Origin: Deltaproteobacteria bacterium
GTDB lineage: Bacteria > Desulfobacterota > Binatia > UBA12015
Assembly: GCA_016874795.1 (NCBI GenBank)
Contig: VGTG01000023.1
Coordinates: 1-48,163 of the forward strand
Direction of reading: 5' to 3'
Length of the DNA: 48,163 nucleotides
Shown here: in pieces, positions 15,537 through 23,322 of the stretch
Layout of the letters: each line of letters opens with the position of its first letter
How positions within the stretch are numbered: the stretch's first letter is position 1
Position numbers and translations under genes: made by a program
Notes under the pieces: generated by a model
Seen by the model: the letters and a program-made list of their open reading frames with translations, nothing else
Databases searched by the model: none
What the model was told of the DNA's origin: nothing

Positions 15537-16850
15537 ATGGCCTGGGACTTCGAGACTGACCCCGAGTTCCAGCGCAGGCTCGACTGGATCGAGCGGTTCG
15601 TGCGCGAGGAGGTCGAGCCGCTCGATCTCGTCTTCCGCGGACCGTCGGATCCTTTCGATCCCGCGCGTCACGGACCCGCGCACGCGATGGCGCCGCTCAA
15701 GCGGATCGTGCAGGCCGAAGGTTTGTGGGCCTGCCATCTGGGCGAGGACCTCGGCGGCAAGGGCTTGGGACAGGTGAAGCTCGGGCTCATGAACGAGGTC
15801 CTCGGACGGAGCCGCTTCGCGCCGACGGTCTTCGGCTGCCAGGCTCCCGACACCGGCAACGCCGAGATCCTGGCGCGCTTCGGCACGCCCGCGCAGAAAA
15901 AGCGCTACCTCGAGCCGCTTCTCGCCGGCGAGATCGCCTCCTGCTACTCGATGACCGAGCCGCAGGCCGGCTCCGACCCCGCCGAGTTCACCTGCCGCGC
16001 CGAGCTCGTTGGCGACCACTGGGTGATCAGCGGCGAGAAGTGGTTCGCGTCGCACGCGGACTTCGCTCGATTCCTGCTCGTCGTCGTCGTGACCGATCCG
16101 TCCGTCCCGATTCACCAGGGTGCGTCGATCCTGCTCGTCGACCGCGACACGCCCGGTCTCGAGATCGTGCGCAACGTGGCGTCGGGGCTGCGTGAGGAGA
16201 TCGGACGCGGGGTGCACGGCTACCTGCGCTTCACCGACTGTCGTGTGCCGAAGGAGAACATCCTGGGCCGTCCCGGGCAGGGCTTCGAGGTGGCGCAATC
16301 ACGACTCGGCGGCGGACGGATCCACCACGCGATGCGCACCGTCGGGCAGCTCAAGCGCGCCCTCGACATGATGTGCGAGCGCGCGCTCAGCCGCCGGACC
16401 AAGGGCGAGCCGCTGGCGGCGAAACAGCTCACGCAAGAGAAGATCGCCGACTCATGGATCCAGATCACGCAGTTCCGGCTGCACGTGCTCTACACGGCCT
16501 GGCTCATCGACAAGCACCAGGCCTACACACGCGAGGTGCGGCGCGAGATTGCCGCCGTGAAGGCCGCGATGCCCGCGGTGCTGCGCGACGTGGTCTACCG
16601 TGCCCTGCATCTGCACGGCTCGCTCGGCATGTCCAACGAGACGCCGCTGATGGCGCTCTGGCAGCTCGTGCCGGAGATGGGGATCGTGGATGGACCGACC
16701 GAGGTCCACAAGTTCACCGTCGCGAAGGAGGTGCTCCGCGAGCGCGAGGCAGCGCCGGGGCTGTGGCCGACCTACCACCTGCCGGAGCGCATCGCCGCGG
16801 CCGAGCGCAGACTCGCCGCCTCGCTCGAGCTCGAGGTCGGGAACCTCTAG
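15537..16850 (+). CDS. Acyl-CoA dehydrogenase (ACAD10/11-like)
   Basis: The 437-aa FAD enzyme starts at ATG 15537, with GGAGGAG 9 bases upstream; the frame is open further upstream but lacks homology. The N-terminal helical domain (DFETDPEFQRRLDWIERFV) is followed by the flavin/substrate region CYSMTEPQAGSDPAEFTCRA and ISGEKWFASHAD. The C-terminal helical domain has HLHGSLGMSNETPL and EVHKFTVAKEVL. It oxidises an acyl-CoA to the 2-enoyl-CoA in the cytoplasm; chain specificity is unknown. It heads a plus-strand group with the DDN-type protein, cupin and nitronate monooxygenase, facing away from the carotenoid oxygenase operon. The TAG stop lies within a 12-bp palindrome, CTAGTGCACTAG. Confidence 0.93.
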   Translation: MAWDFETDPEFQRRLDWIERFVREEVEPLDLVFRGPSDPFDPARHGPAHAMAPLKRIVQAEGLWACHLGEDLGGKGLGQVKLGLMNEVLGRSRFAPTVFGCQAPDTGNAEILARFGTPAQKKRYLEPLLAGEIASCYSMTEPQAGSDPAEFTCRAELVGDHWVISGEKWFASHADFARFLLVVVVTDPSVPIHQGASILLVDRDTPGLEIVRNVASGLREEIGRGVHGYLRFTDCRVPKENILGRPGQGFEVAQSRLGGGRIHHAMRTVGQLKRALDMMCERALSRRTKGEPLAAKQLTQEKIADSWIQITQFRLHVLYTAWLIDKHQAYTREVRREIAAVKAAMPAVLRDVVYRALHLHGSLGMSNETPLMALWQLVPEMGIVDGPTEVHKFTVAKEVLREREAAPGLWPTYHLPERIAAAERRLAASLELEVGNL

Positions 16851-17050
16851 TGCACTAGGCCACGAGTGGCGCCTGGGAGGGCGATCTACGATCGGCACGG
16901 TGTACCATTGGCTGGTCGACGCCGATGCGCTGGACTTCGACGCCTTGTTCCGCGACTACGAGCGCAACGCCGAGCGCGCGCTCGCGAGGAGCCGGAGGAC
17001 CCGACGGGCGACGTGCACGGGGCGAGCGGACCGACGATCGGGAGGCGACG

Positions 17051-17494
17051 ATGGGGGCGGTACGACGGACGAGGCTCAACGAGTTCATCTGGCGCAACCA
17101 CGTGCGCCTCTACAGGGCCACCCGTGGCAGGATCGGCGGATCGATCGGCGGCAACCCGGTGCTCCTGCTGACGACGACCGGCCGCAAGACCGGCCAGCCG
17201 CGCACCGTTGCGCTCGCCCACCTCGCGGACAGCGCGACGTGGGTCGTCATCGCGTCGTTCGCCGGTCAGCCCCGGCACCCGGGCTGGTGGCTGAACCTGC
17301 TCGAGAACCCGATCGGACGCGTCCAGAAGGGATCGACGATCGTCGACGTGCGGGCGCGCGAAGCCGAGGGCGAGGAGCGCGGTCGGCTCTGGGCCGCCAT
17401 CTGCAAGCAGGAGCAGGGCTTCGCCGACTATCAGACGTGGACGGAGCGGCGCATCCCGGTCGTCGTGCTCGAGCCGCTCGCGCGCGGGGGCTGA
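17051..17494 (+). CDS. DDN-type deazaflavin (F420)-dependent nitroreductase family protein
   Basis: The 147-aa protein starts at ATG 17051 after GGAGG with 5-base spacing. The family signature LLLTTTGRKTGQPRTV binds the F420 phosphate region; GQPRHPGWWLNLLENP follows. This split-barrel family uses reduced F420 or related deazaflavin to reduce quinones and nitro compounds. The presence of LLM-class enzymes nearby supports an F420-using host, although no F420 biosynthesis gene is in the window. It probably belongs to the plus-strand transcription unit after the acyl-CoA dehydrogenase, separated by a 200-bp gap that contains a short protein-like stretch (GTVYHWLVDADALDFDALF) that I cannot assign. 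Confidence 0.88.
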   Translation: MGAVRRTRLNEFIWRNHVRLYRATRGRIGGSIGGNPVLLLTTTGRKTGQPRTVALAHLADSATWVVIASFAGQPRHPGWWLNLLENPIGRVQKGSTIVDVRAREAEGEERGRLWAAICKQEQGFADYQTWTERRIPVVVLEPLARGG

Positions 17495-17525
17495 GGAAGC
17501 GAGTCACGCAGAGGAGGTGCGATCG

Positions 17526-17981
17526 ATGGACCGTGTACCGAGAGAGAGCCACGACCCGGGTATCCGGGGCGCGATGCTCGTCGACGTCAGCCGGATCGAG
17601 TGGCGGGAGCTCGGGCCCGGCGTCAAGTTCAAGCTCCTGCGGTACTGTGACGTCACCGGCGACTGGGTGCTCTACGTGCAGCTCCAGCCCGGGGTGAAGT
17701 TCGGACGGCACCAGCACATCACCCCGGCCGAGTTCTTCATCTTGAAGGGCGAGCTGCTGTTCGAGCGCGGCTCCGCCAAGGCCGGAGTCTACGGCTACGA
17801 GGAGATCGGCGAGATCCACGAGGAGGCCGCCGGCGGCAGCGAGACCGAGTTTCTCTACTTTGGGCACGGCCCGGTGTCGTTCATCGATGCGGACGACAAG
17901 GTGCAGTTCATCGCCGGCCTCGAGTTCTACAAGCGGGCCTGGCAGGGCGACGTGCCGGAGAGCATCGTCGAGCCGAGGTGA
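17526..17981 (+). CDS. Cupin-domain protein (ChrR/acetylacetone-cleaving-enzyme type)
   Basis: The 151-aa protein starts at ATG 17526 following GGAGG 8 bases ahead. It is a single beta-barrel cupin: the first motif FGRHQHITPAEFFILKGELL carries two His and one Glu metal ligands, and the later strands (TEFLYFGHGPVSFIDAD) carry the third His. Proteins of this type are small metal-dependent dioxygenases or sensors in the cytoplasm. It is 31 bp after the DDN-type gene and probably in its operon. Whether it is catalytic is unclear. Confidence 0.82.
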   Translation: MDRVPRESHDPGIRGAMLVDVSRIEWRELGPGVKFKLLRYCDVTGDWVLYVQLQPGVKFGRHQHITPAEFFILKGELLFERGSAKAGVYGYEEIGEIHEEAAGGSETEFLYFGHGPVSFIDADDKVQFIAGLEFYKRAWQGDVPESIVEPR

Positions 17982-18071
17982 CATGCTGCCGGAGCGAGAA
18001 GAACGCCATCTCGAGCAGACGCGACTGCGAGGGTCATTTCGGTCCGAGAAGATCGCGACGCGAGGTCTCCG

Positions 18072-19205
18072 ATGCGCACACGAGTGACCGAGATGCTGGG
18101 GATCGAGTTTCCGATCCTCGCCTTCACGCATTGCCGCGACGTGGCGGCGGCGGTGAGCAACGCAGGGGGCATGGGAGTGCTCGGCGCGGTGGGCCACACG
18201 CCCGAGCAGCTCGCGGTCGACCTCGCCTGGATCCGCGAGCGCACCGGGAATCGTCCCTTCGGTGTCGACCTCCTGATGCCGCGCAAATACTTCGGCTCGG
18301 ACGAGGGCGGACTGGATGCCGCCGCGCTGGCGTCGAGCCTCCCCGCCGAGCACCTGGCGTGGATCGACGATCTGCTCGAGCGCTACGGCGTGGCGGCGAC
18401 GGCCGAGAGCGACGCCTCCGGCGCGTCCAGCGACCGGGTGATGGCCATCGATCCGGGCTCGTTCGAGCCGCTGATCGACGTGGCCTTCGAGCACGGCGTG
18501 CGCCTGCTCGCGTCGGCGCTCGGGAGCCCGCCCGCTTGGTTGATGGAGCGGGCACGGCGCGAACGCGTGCCCGTGGCCGCGCTCGCGGGTCGGCTCGAGC
18601 ACGCGATTGCGCACCGCGACGCCGGCGTGGACCTGATCATTGCCCAGGGGAGCGAGGGCGGCGGACACACCGGCGAGATCGGCACGATGGTCCTCGTGCC
18701 GCAGGTCGTCGACGCGGTGGCGCCGATTCCGGTCCTCGCGGCGGGCGGGATCGCGTCGGGACGCCAGGTCGCCGCCGGGCTCGCGCTCGGAGCCGAGGGA
18801 GTGTGGTGCGGTTCGGTCTGGCTCACCACGCACGAAGCCGAGACCGGACCCGAGATGAGGAAAAAGTTCCTCGCCGCGTCATCGAACGACACGCGCCGCT
18901 CGCGCTCACTCACCGGCAAGCCGGCGCGCATGCTGCGCAGCGCGTGGACGGACGCATGGGAGGCGCCCGATGCTCCGGCCACGCTGCCCATGCCGCTCCA
19001 GGGCATGCTGGTCGCCGCCGCGCAGCGACGTATCCATCGCCTCGCTGGCCAGCCCGGGTCGGGGGCGCACCAGCTCGTCACCTACTTCGTGGGTCAGGTG
19101 GTGGGGCAGATGAACGTGGCCAAGCCCACGCGTGCCGTGGTCGCCGAGATGGTGGAGGAGTTCGTCGACACGGCCGAGCGGATCGGCGCGCTGCTCTCCG
19201 AGTAG
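18072..19205 (+). CDS. Nitronate monooxygenase / 2-nitropropane dioxygenase family flavoprotein
   Basis: A 377-aa FMN-dependent TIM-barrel protein. Motifs are GIEFPILAFTHCRDVAAAVS, NAGGMGVLG, IIAQGSEGGGHTGEIG (FMN phosphate and active site) and IPVLAAGGIASGRQVAAGL. It oxidises alkyl nitronates or reduces quinones/enoyl groups; many family members are misnamed, so the substrate is open. It ends 73 bp from the convergent LLM gene. Family members commonly accompany acyl-CoA dehydrogenase and LLM enzymes in catabolic clusters. Confidence 0.9.
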   Translation: MRTRVTEMLGIEFPILAFTHCRDVAAAVSNAGGMGVLGAVGHTPEQLAVDLAWIRERTGNRPFGVDLLMPRKYFGSDEGGLDAAALASSLPAEHLAWIDDLLERYGVAATAESDASGASSDRVMAIDPGSFEPLIDVAFEHGVRLLASALGSPPAWLMERARRERVPVAALAGRLEHAIAHRDAGVDLIIAQGSEGGGHTGEIGTMVLVPQVVDAVAPIPVLAAGGIASGRQVAAGLALGAEGVWCGSVWLTTHEAETGPEMRKKFLAASSNDTRRSRSLTGKPARMLRSAWTDAWEAPDAPATLPMPLQGMLVAAAQRRIHRLAGQPGSGAHQLVTYFVGQVVGQMNVAKPTRAVVAEMVEEFVDTAERIGALLSE

Positions 19206-19278
19206 GACGTCGAGCGAGCCGGGGGACGATCCTCTCACTCGGGCCCGGGGCCGCGCCGCGAGGAGCGACGGCGCGATC

Positions 19279-20160
19279 TCACGCGCGCGGGGCCAGGGCT
19301 TCGAGCACCGGCCAGAAGACGGCCGGGCCGCGGGGAACGGGGTTGTAGGGCAGCACCACGACGTGGTCGGCGCCCGCCGCCAGGTGCTCGGCGATGCGTG
19401 CGCGGATCGCGGCGGCATCACCGTGGGCGACCAGCGCGTCGATGAGGCGGTCGCTGCCGCCGCTCTGGAAGTCCGCGTCGGCGAAGCCGAGCTTCCGCCA
19501 CTGTGCGGGGTAGGCGTCGATCGTCAGGTAAGGAGCGAGAGTTTTGCGCGCCGTCTTGCGGGCCTGAGCGGGGTCCTCGCACAGGCAGCAAGGGAGGAAG
19601 ACGCTCAACACCCGCTCGGGACCGAGGATCGATCGTGCCTCGGCCGTGCGCGCGGGCGGCATCAGATACGTGTTGGCGCCGTCCGCGTGCGACGCCGCGA
19701 GCCCGAGCATCTTCGGGCCATGAGCGGCGATGTGCACCGGTGCCCGGTGTCGTGCCGGCGGCGATCTCGCCTCGAGCTCGCGCATCGTGTCGAGGTAGGC
19801 GCGCATCCTGGCGAGCGGCGGCGTCCACGCCTGCCCGCGGAGCGCGGCACCCATCGGGTTGCTGATGCCGAGGCCGAGGAGGAACCGTCCGTCGTAGAGC
19901 TCGGACAAGGTGCGCGCGTGGTGCAGCATCGCCATCGGGTCGCGGCCGTAGATGCCGGCGATGCCCGTGCCGACGCGGAGCCGCGCGGTGTGTCCGAGGA
20001 CGTAGCCCGCGAGGACGAAGAGGTCGCGTCCGAAGAGGTCGGGCAGGAGCATGGTCTCGTACCCGAGATCCTCGAGGCGGCGCGCGTACGCGACGATCGC
20101 GTCGCGCTCGAGGTGGTCGGTGAAGGCGAGAACGCCGTTGACGCGATCCTGAGTCGACAC
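19279..20160 (-). CDS. LLM-class flavin/F420-dependent oxidoreductase 1
   Basis: The 293-aa luciferase-like monooxygenase-fold protein begins at GTG 20160 (VSTQDRVNGVLAFTDH), 10 bp after the preceding gene, with GAGGTGA as ribosome site; GTG 20169 is an alternative. Visible features are RRLEDLGYETMLLPDLFGRD, the cofactor-phosphate stretch RLRVGTGIAGIYGRDP, and LSELYDGRFLLGLGISNP. It is one of three LLM proteins in the window and the last gene of the minus-strand MDR-to-LLM unit. Hydride transfer from F420H2 or FMNH2 is expected; the substrate is unknown. Confidence 0.9.
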   Translation of the reverse strand: MSTQDRVNGVLAFTDHLERDAIVAYARRLEDLGYETMLLPDLFGRDLFVLAGYVLGHTARLRVGTGIAGIYGRDPMAMLHHARTLSELYDGRFLLGLGISNPMGAALRGQAWTPPLARMRAYLDTMRELEARSPPARHRAPVHIAAHGPKMLGLAASHADGANTYLMPPARTAEARSILGPERVLSVFLPCCLCEDPAQARKTARKTLAPYLTIDAYPAQWRKLGFADADFQSGGSDRLIDALVAHGDAAAIRARIAEHLAAGADHVVVLPYNPVPRGPAVFWPVLEALAPRA

Positions 20161-20170
20161 GGCGCTCACC

Positions 20171-21007
20171 TCAGCCGACGCGCGGGAAGAGTCTGCTGAA
20201 GGCTTCGGTGCAGCGGAGCCAGGCGTCTCGGTCGCGCTGCGCGGGCTCGACGACCAAGTGCTGGAACCCGGCCGCGCGATAGCCGTCGAGCGCCCGCAGG
20301 ACCGCGTCCTCGCCGTCGCGTAGGACATCGAGGCCGGTGCGCATGGAGAGGGTGAAAGACTCCTCCGGTCGATCGCGCCGCAGCCGCTGGACCACCGCCG
20401 CGGCCTGCTCGGGTGGCGTGAACGCGCCGTGCCAGCCGTCGCCGCGCGCGATCGCGCGCCGGTACGCGGCTTCGCTGCGCCCGCCGACCCAGATCGGGAT
20501 CGAACGACCCGGCTGCGGCTTGGCGCGCATGTCGACGATCTTCGCGCCGGTCGCGGCTCCCGTGAAGTCGATGGGATCGTCCTGCCAGCAGCGGCGCAGG
20601 ATGTCGATGGTCTCGTCGGTGCAGGCGCCGCGGCGCCGAAACGGCGCGCCGAGGGCGTCGAACTCGCGCTCGAGCCAGCCGCTCCCCGCTCCGACGACGA
20701 GCCTCCCGCCGCTCATCAGGTCGAGAGAACCGAGCATCTTCGCGAGCAGGACGGGTGGGCGGAGCGGCAGCACGAGCACCGTCGTGCCGAGCCGGATGCG
20801 CGCGGTGGCCGCGGCCGCCCAGGTGAGCGCGACGATCGGCTCGAGGAGGTACGGCGAGGGCGGGTACTCGGCCTGGCGTGGGATGACGATGTGGTCGCTC
20901 ACCCACACGTCGGCGTAGCCGAGCTCCTCGGCGTGCTTCGCGACCGCGGCGATGGCGGGCGCCGAGGCGGCCCGGCCGCCCTGCGGAAGGTGGATGCCGT
21001 ACTGCAC
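20171..21007 (-). CDS. LLM-class flavin/F420-dependent oxidoreductase 2
   Basis: The 278-aa protein starts MQYGIHLPQGGRAASAPAIA. It shows the classic LLM signatures: AEELGYADVWVSDHIV, ARIRLGTTVLVLPLRPPVLL, LDLMSGGRLVVGAGSGWLER and IPIWVGGRSEAAYRRA. It is 10 bp upstream of LLM 1 and downstream of the acyl-CoA dehydrogenase scrap. The two LLM proteins differ enough to be separate enzymes rather than a recent duplication. Confidence 0.92.
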   Translation of the reverse strand: MQYGIHLPQGGRAASAPAIAAVAKHAEELGYADVWVSDHIVIPRQAEYPPSPYLLEPIVALTWAAAATARIRLGTTVLVLPLRPPVLLAKMLGSLDLMSGGRLVVGAGSGWLEREFDALGAPFRRRGACTDETIDILRRCWQDDPIDFTGAATGAKIVDMRAKPQPGRSIPIWVGGRSEAAYRRAIARGDGWHGAFTPPEQAAAVVQRLRRDRPEESFTLSMRTGLDVLRDGEDAVLRALDGYRAAGFQHLVVEPAQRDRDAWLRCTEAFSRLFPRVG

Positions 21008-21019
21008 GATCTCGTCTCC

Positions 21020-21205
21020 TCAGTGGGGCAGGCCGACCAGCTTGCGCGCGATGATGATGCGCTGGATCTGTCCCGTGCCCTCGACGATGTCCATCGCCTT
21101 CACGTCGCGGTAGAGCTTCTCGACCACGTGGTCGCCGCGGCAGCCGATCACGCCGAGGAGCTCCATGCCGAGGCTGGTCGCGTCGAGCGCGACCTCGTCA
21201 AGGGC
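21020..21205 (-). pseudogene. C-terminal fragment of an acyl-CoA dehydrogenase
   Basis: The minus strand reads LDATSLGMELLGVIGCRGDH, then LYRDVKAMDIVEGTGQIQR and IIIARKLVGLPH before TGA at 21020-21022. This is the final ~60 residues of an acyl-CoA dehydrogenase (the RDxKxxxIxEGTxQIQ motif is diagnostic). The first ~85% of the gene is missing, and the fragment begins at the 3' end of carotenoid oxygenase 2. It is a relic of a deletion inside the operon. Confidence 0.85.
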
Positions 21206-21232
21206 CGGGTGCGGGGCGAGGCGCCCGCCGAG

Positions 21233-22627
21233 TCATTCCGCCGGGAACCAGTTCGCGTGAAAGCCGAGCGGGACGCGACGCGGCATCTCGACCCGCGCGA
21301 CCGGTCCGGCGCTCGGCTCGCGCGCGTCGAGGACGACGAGAGCGGACTTCTCCGTGGCTCGGTCGGTCACCATGGTGAGCAGCCAGCCGTCGTCCTCGTC
21401 TCGGCCCTCCGGGTTCGGGACGAAGATGTGCTCGCCGCTCACCGCGGTGTCGCCATGGACGAACTGCTGTGAGCGGCCGTTCTCGATGTCGTACTTGACG
21501 ACGCCATGAAAGTCGAAGTTGAAGTCCCAGCCGCGGGCGATCGAGTTGTACAGGTAGCGCTGCTGCCGGCCGGCGCACCGGTCGTCGATGCGAGGGAACT
21601 CGCCCGATCGATCGTCGAACTGCTCGCTCGCGACGTGTCCGGTTTCGAGGTCGAGCGACCATCGCCAAGGCTTCGGCTCTTCCGTCTGCTCCATGCGACT
21701 CATCGAGAGTCCGCCGGGCATGGTGTCGAAGGCGGGCGCGAAGATCTCGATGGTGCGGCCGGTCTCCCATGCATTGAAGAAATGCACGACGTAGCAGTTC
21801 GGGATCTCGAACCAGCGGATCTCCTCGCCGCGGCCGCGGCGCGGTAGCACGCCGATGCGGGTGCCGTGCTCGGGCTCCCAGCGCACCCCTGGCTCGCCGC
21901 GCATCATCGCCGCGACGTCGAACACGGCAGGGGAGAGGAAGAAGATCGCGTAGCTCTCGGTGATCGCGAAGTCGTGGGTCAACATCGAGAAGGGGAGGTC
22001 GATCGGCACGCTGTGTACCAGCGCCCCCGATGCGTCGGCGACGTGATACTGCAGGAACGGCGGGAAGGGGGAGTATCCGAAGAAGAGCATCTCTCCGGTG
22101 ACCGGGTCGAGCTTGGGATGGGCGGTCATCGGGCCCTCCAGCTTGCCCCCGAAGTCGTACTCGCCGAGCGTCGCGAGGTCGCGCGAGAACTCGGTCGGCG
22201 GCGCGGCCTCCATGAGCGCGAGGTAGCGTCCGGCGTGGTACACCGTGTGCGTGTTCGCGTTGTTCTTGAGCAGTCCGACCTCCGCCACGACCTGCTGGTC
22301 TGGCTGGGTGAATCCGGCGACGCTGCCGAAGCAGGCGTGGCCGCGCTTGCGCTCGGCGAGCAGGCCTCGGGACTCGATCCAGCGGTTCCGGTACCGGGCG
22401 CGACCGTCCTCGAAGTAGACGGCGTGCAGCATGCCGTCGCCGTCGAAGGGGTGATAGGCCGCGAGCGGCGGGAATTGCGGATTCGGCCCGTTCCGCAGAA
22501 ACATGCCGCGCAGCCCGCGCGGCAGCTCGCCGCTCACCTTCAGGTCGCGGTCGTCGCGCTCGTCGAGGACCGGGGCCATGATCCCTTGTAGGAACGGGCT
22601 CTCGAACGGCTTCGCGGCTGCGGTCAT
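21233..22627 (-). CDS. Carotenoid oxygenase 2
   Basis: A 464-aa Fe(II) propeller enzyme of the carotenoid/stilbene cleavage family. The iron ligands are His170 (MTAHPKLD), His218 (LTHDF), His282 (VVHFFNAW) and His457 (GFHANWFP). FLRNGPNPQFPP and PFDGDGMLHAVYF are family hallmarks. It ends normally two residues after NWFP. It is clearly related to, but diverged from, the copy at 13117-14589, so the pair reflects an older duplication or two specificities. It lies 10 bp after the PNPOx-fold gene in a tight minus-strand operon. Cytoplasmic O2-dependent alkene cleavage is expected. Confidence 0.93.
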   Translation of the reverse strand: MTAAAKPFESPFLQGIMAPVLDERDDRDLKVSGELPRGLRGMFLRNGPNPQFPPLAAYHPFDGDGMLHAVYFEDGRARYRNRWIESRGLLAERKRGHACFGSVAGFTQPDQQVVAEVGLLKNNANTHTVYHAGRYLALMEAAPPTEFSRDLATLGEYDFGGKLEGPMTAHPKLDPVTGEMLFFGYSPFPPFLQYHVADASGALVHSVPIDLPFSMLTHDFAITESYAIFFLSPAVFDVAAMMRGEPGVRWEPEHGTRIGVLPRRGRGEEIRWFEIPNCYVVHFFNAWETGRTIEIFAPAFDTMPGGLSMSRMEQTEEPKPWRWSLDLETGHVASEQFDDRSGEFPRIDDRCAGRQQRYLYNSIARGWDFNFDFHGVVKYDIENGRSQQFVHGDTAVSGEHIFVPNPEGRDEDDGWLLTMVTDRATEKSALVVLDAREPSAGPVARVEMPRRVPLGFHANWFPAE

Positions 22628-22637
22628 GTCTCTCTCC

Positions 22638-23132
22638 TCAGGTCTTCGGAAACAGGGAGTCCTGCATCATCTTGATCGCGTCGAAGGTGAACCACTCGAC
22701 CGGCTCGACCTCGAAGATCACGCGGTTGGGCGAATCGAGCATCGCGCCGAAGGCTCTCTGACCGGCCGCGTCGCCGGGTACGACCGCGGCGGACAGCGCG
22801 GGATAGAACCAATCCTTCGTCGGCCGGTCGTCGCGGATCGCGCAGCGGCCCTTGACGGTGATGCCGCGCGCGGGGCCGAGGCTCGTGCCGACGCTCGACA
22901 CGGAGAGGGCGACCCGGTCGTCGCGCTCGAGGGCCTTGATGCGCTTGCGCTGTCGTGCGGCGGTGAGCCAGAAGCGGCCGTCGCGCCAGACGTAGCTCAT
23001 GATCATGCCGATCGGCCAGTGGTCGCGCGTGGCCCAGCAGAACACGCACTCGTTCTGCTCGCGCAGGATCTGCTCGAGCACGGGCGGGTCGATCGGATAG
23101 ACGTCGACCTTCTCGTAGTGGGTGACCGGCAT
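22638..23132 (-). CDS. Pyridoxamine-5'-phosphate oxidase-fold flavoprotein
   Basis: The 164-aa split-barrel protein starts MPVTHYEKVDVYPIDPPVLE. CVFCWATRDHWPIGMIMSYV, RFWLTAARQRKRIKALERDD and RVALSVSSVGT are the FMN/F420-binding strands of general PPOx-class oxidoreductases. The final VIFEVEPVEWFTFDAIKMMQ is typical for the class. It is 1 bp after the SnoaL-like relic and 10 bp before carotenoid oxygenase 2. The substrate is unknown; F420 use is possible. Confidence 0.87.
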   Translation of the reverse strand: MPVTHYEKVDVYPIDPPVLEQILREQNECVFCWATRDHWPIGMIMSYVWRDGRFWLTAARQRKRIKALERDDRVALSVSSVGTSLGPARGITVKGRCAIRDDRPTKDWFYPALSAAVVPGDAAGQRAFGAMLDSPNRVIFEVEPVEWFTFDAIKMMQDSLFPKT

Positions 23133-23133
23133 C

Positions 23134-23319
23134 TCAGCCTCCGAGAACCCGCGGGTTCCCTTCCTGCCACGTGATGCGCAGGTCGCGCTCGCGAATCCGC
23201 CAGCCGTGCGCGGTCCTCACCATTTCGTCGAGGTAGGTTCCGCCGATCGCGGTCGCGTAGCGATGCAGGAGCTCGATGATCTCCATGCGATCGATGAGCG
23301 ACTCCAGCGTACGCGCCAC
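23134..23319 (-). pseudogene. SnoaL-like (NTF2-fold) gene with an in-frame internal deletion
   Basis: The 61-aa frame joins a SnoaL N-terminus (LIDRMEIIELLHRYATAI) directly to its C-terminal strands (GGTYLDEMVRTAHGWRIRER, DLRITWQEGNP). The central ~80 residues that normally carry the pocket are absent, so the cone cannot form. Start, stop and operon spacing (3 bp from the MDR gene, 1 bp to the PNPOx gene) are preserved. It looks like a clean in-frame deletion that kept translational coupling. Confidence 0.72.
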
Positions 23320-23322
23320 GCG

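Noticed and set aside
16847-16858. CTAGTGCACTAG palindrome at the acyl-CoA dehydrogenase stop, with CTAGTGCAC also at the stop of the gene at 33065
   Set aside because: Only nine bases are shared. TAG stops preceded by C are expected to repeat in 48 kb, and no larger conserved unit surrounds them.
16860-17000. Protein-like stretch GTVYHWLVDADALDFDALF between the dehydrogenase and the DDN-type gene
   Set aside because: It may be the tail of a lost gene, but I cannot assign a family and there is no start or clear frame boundary.
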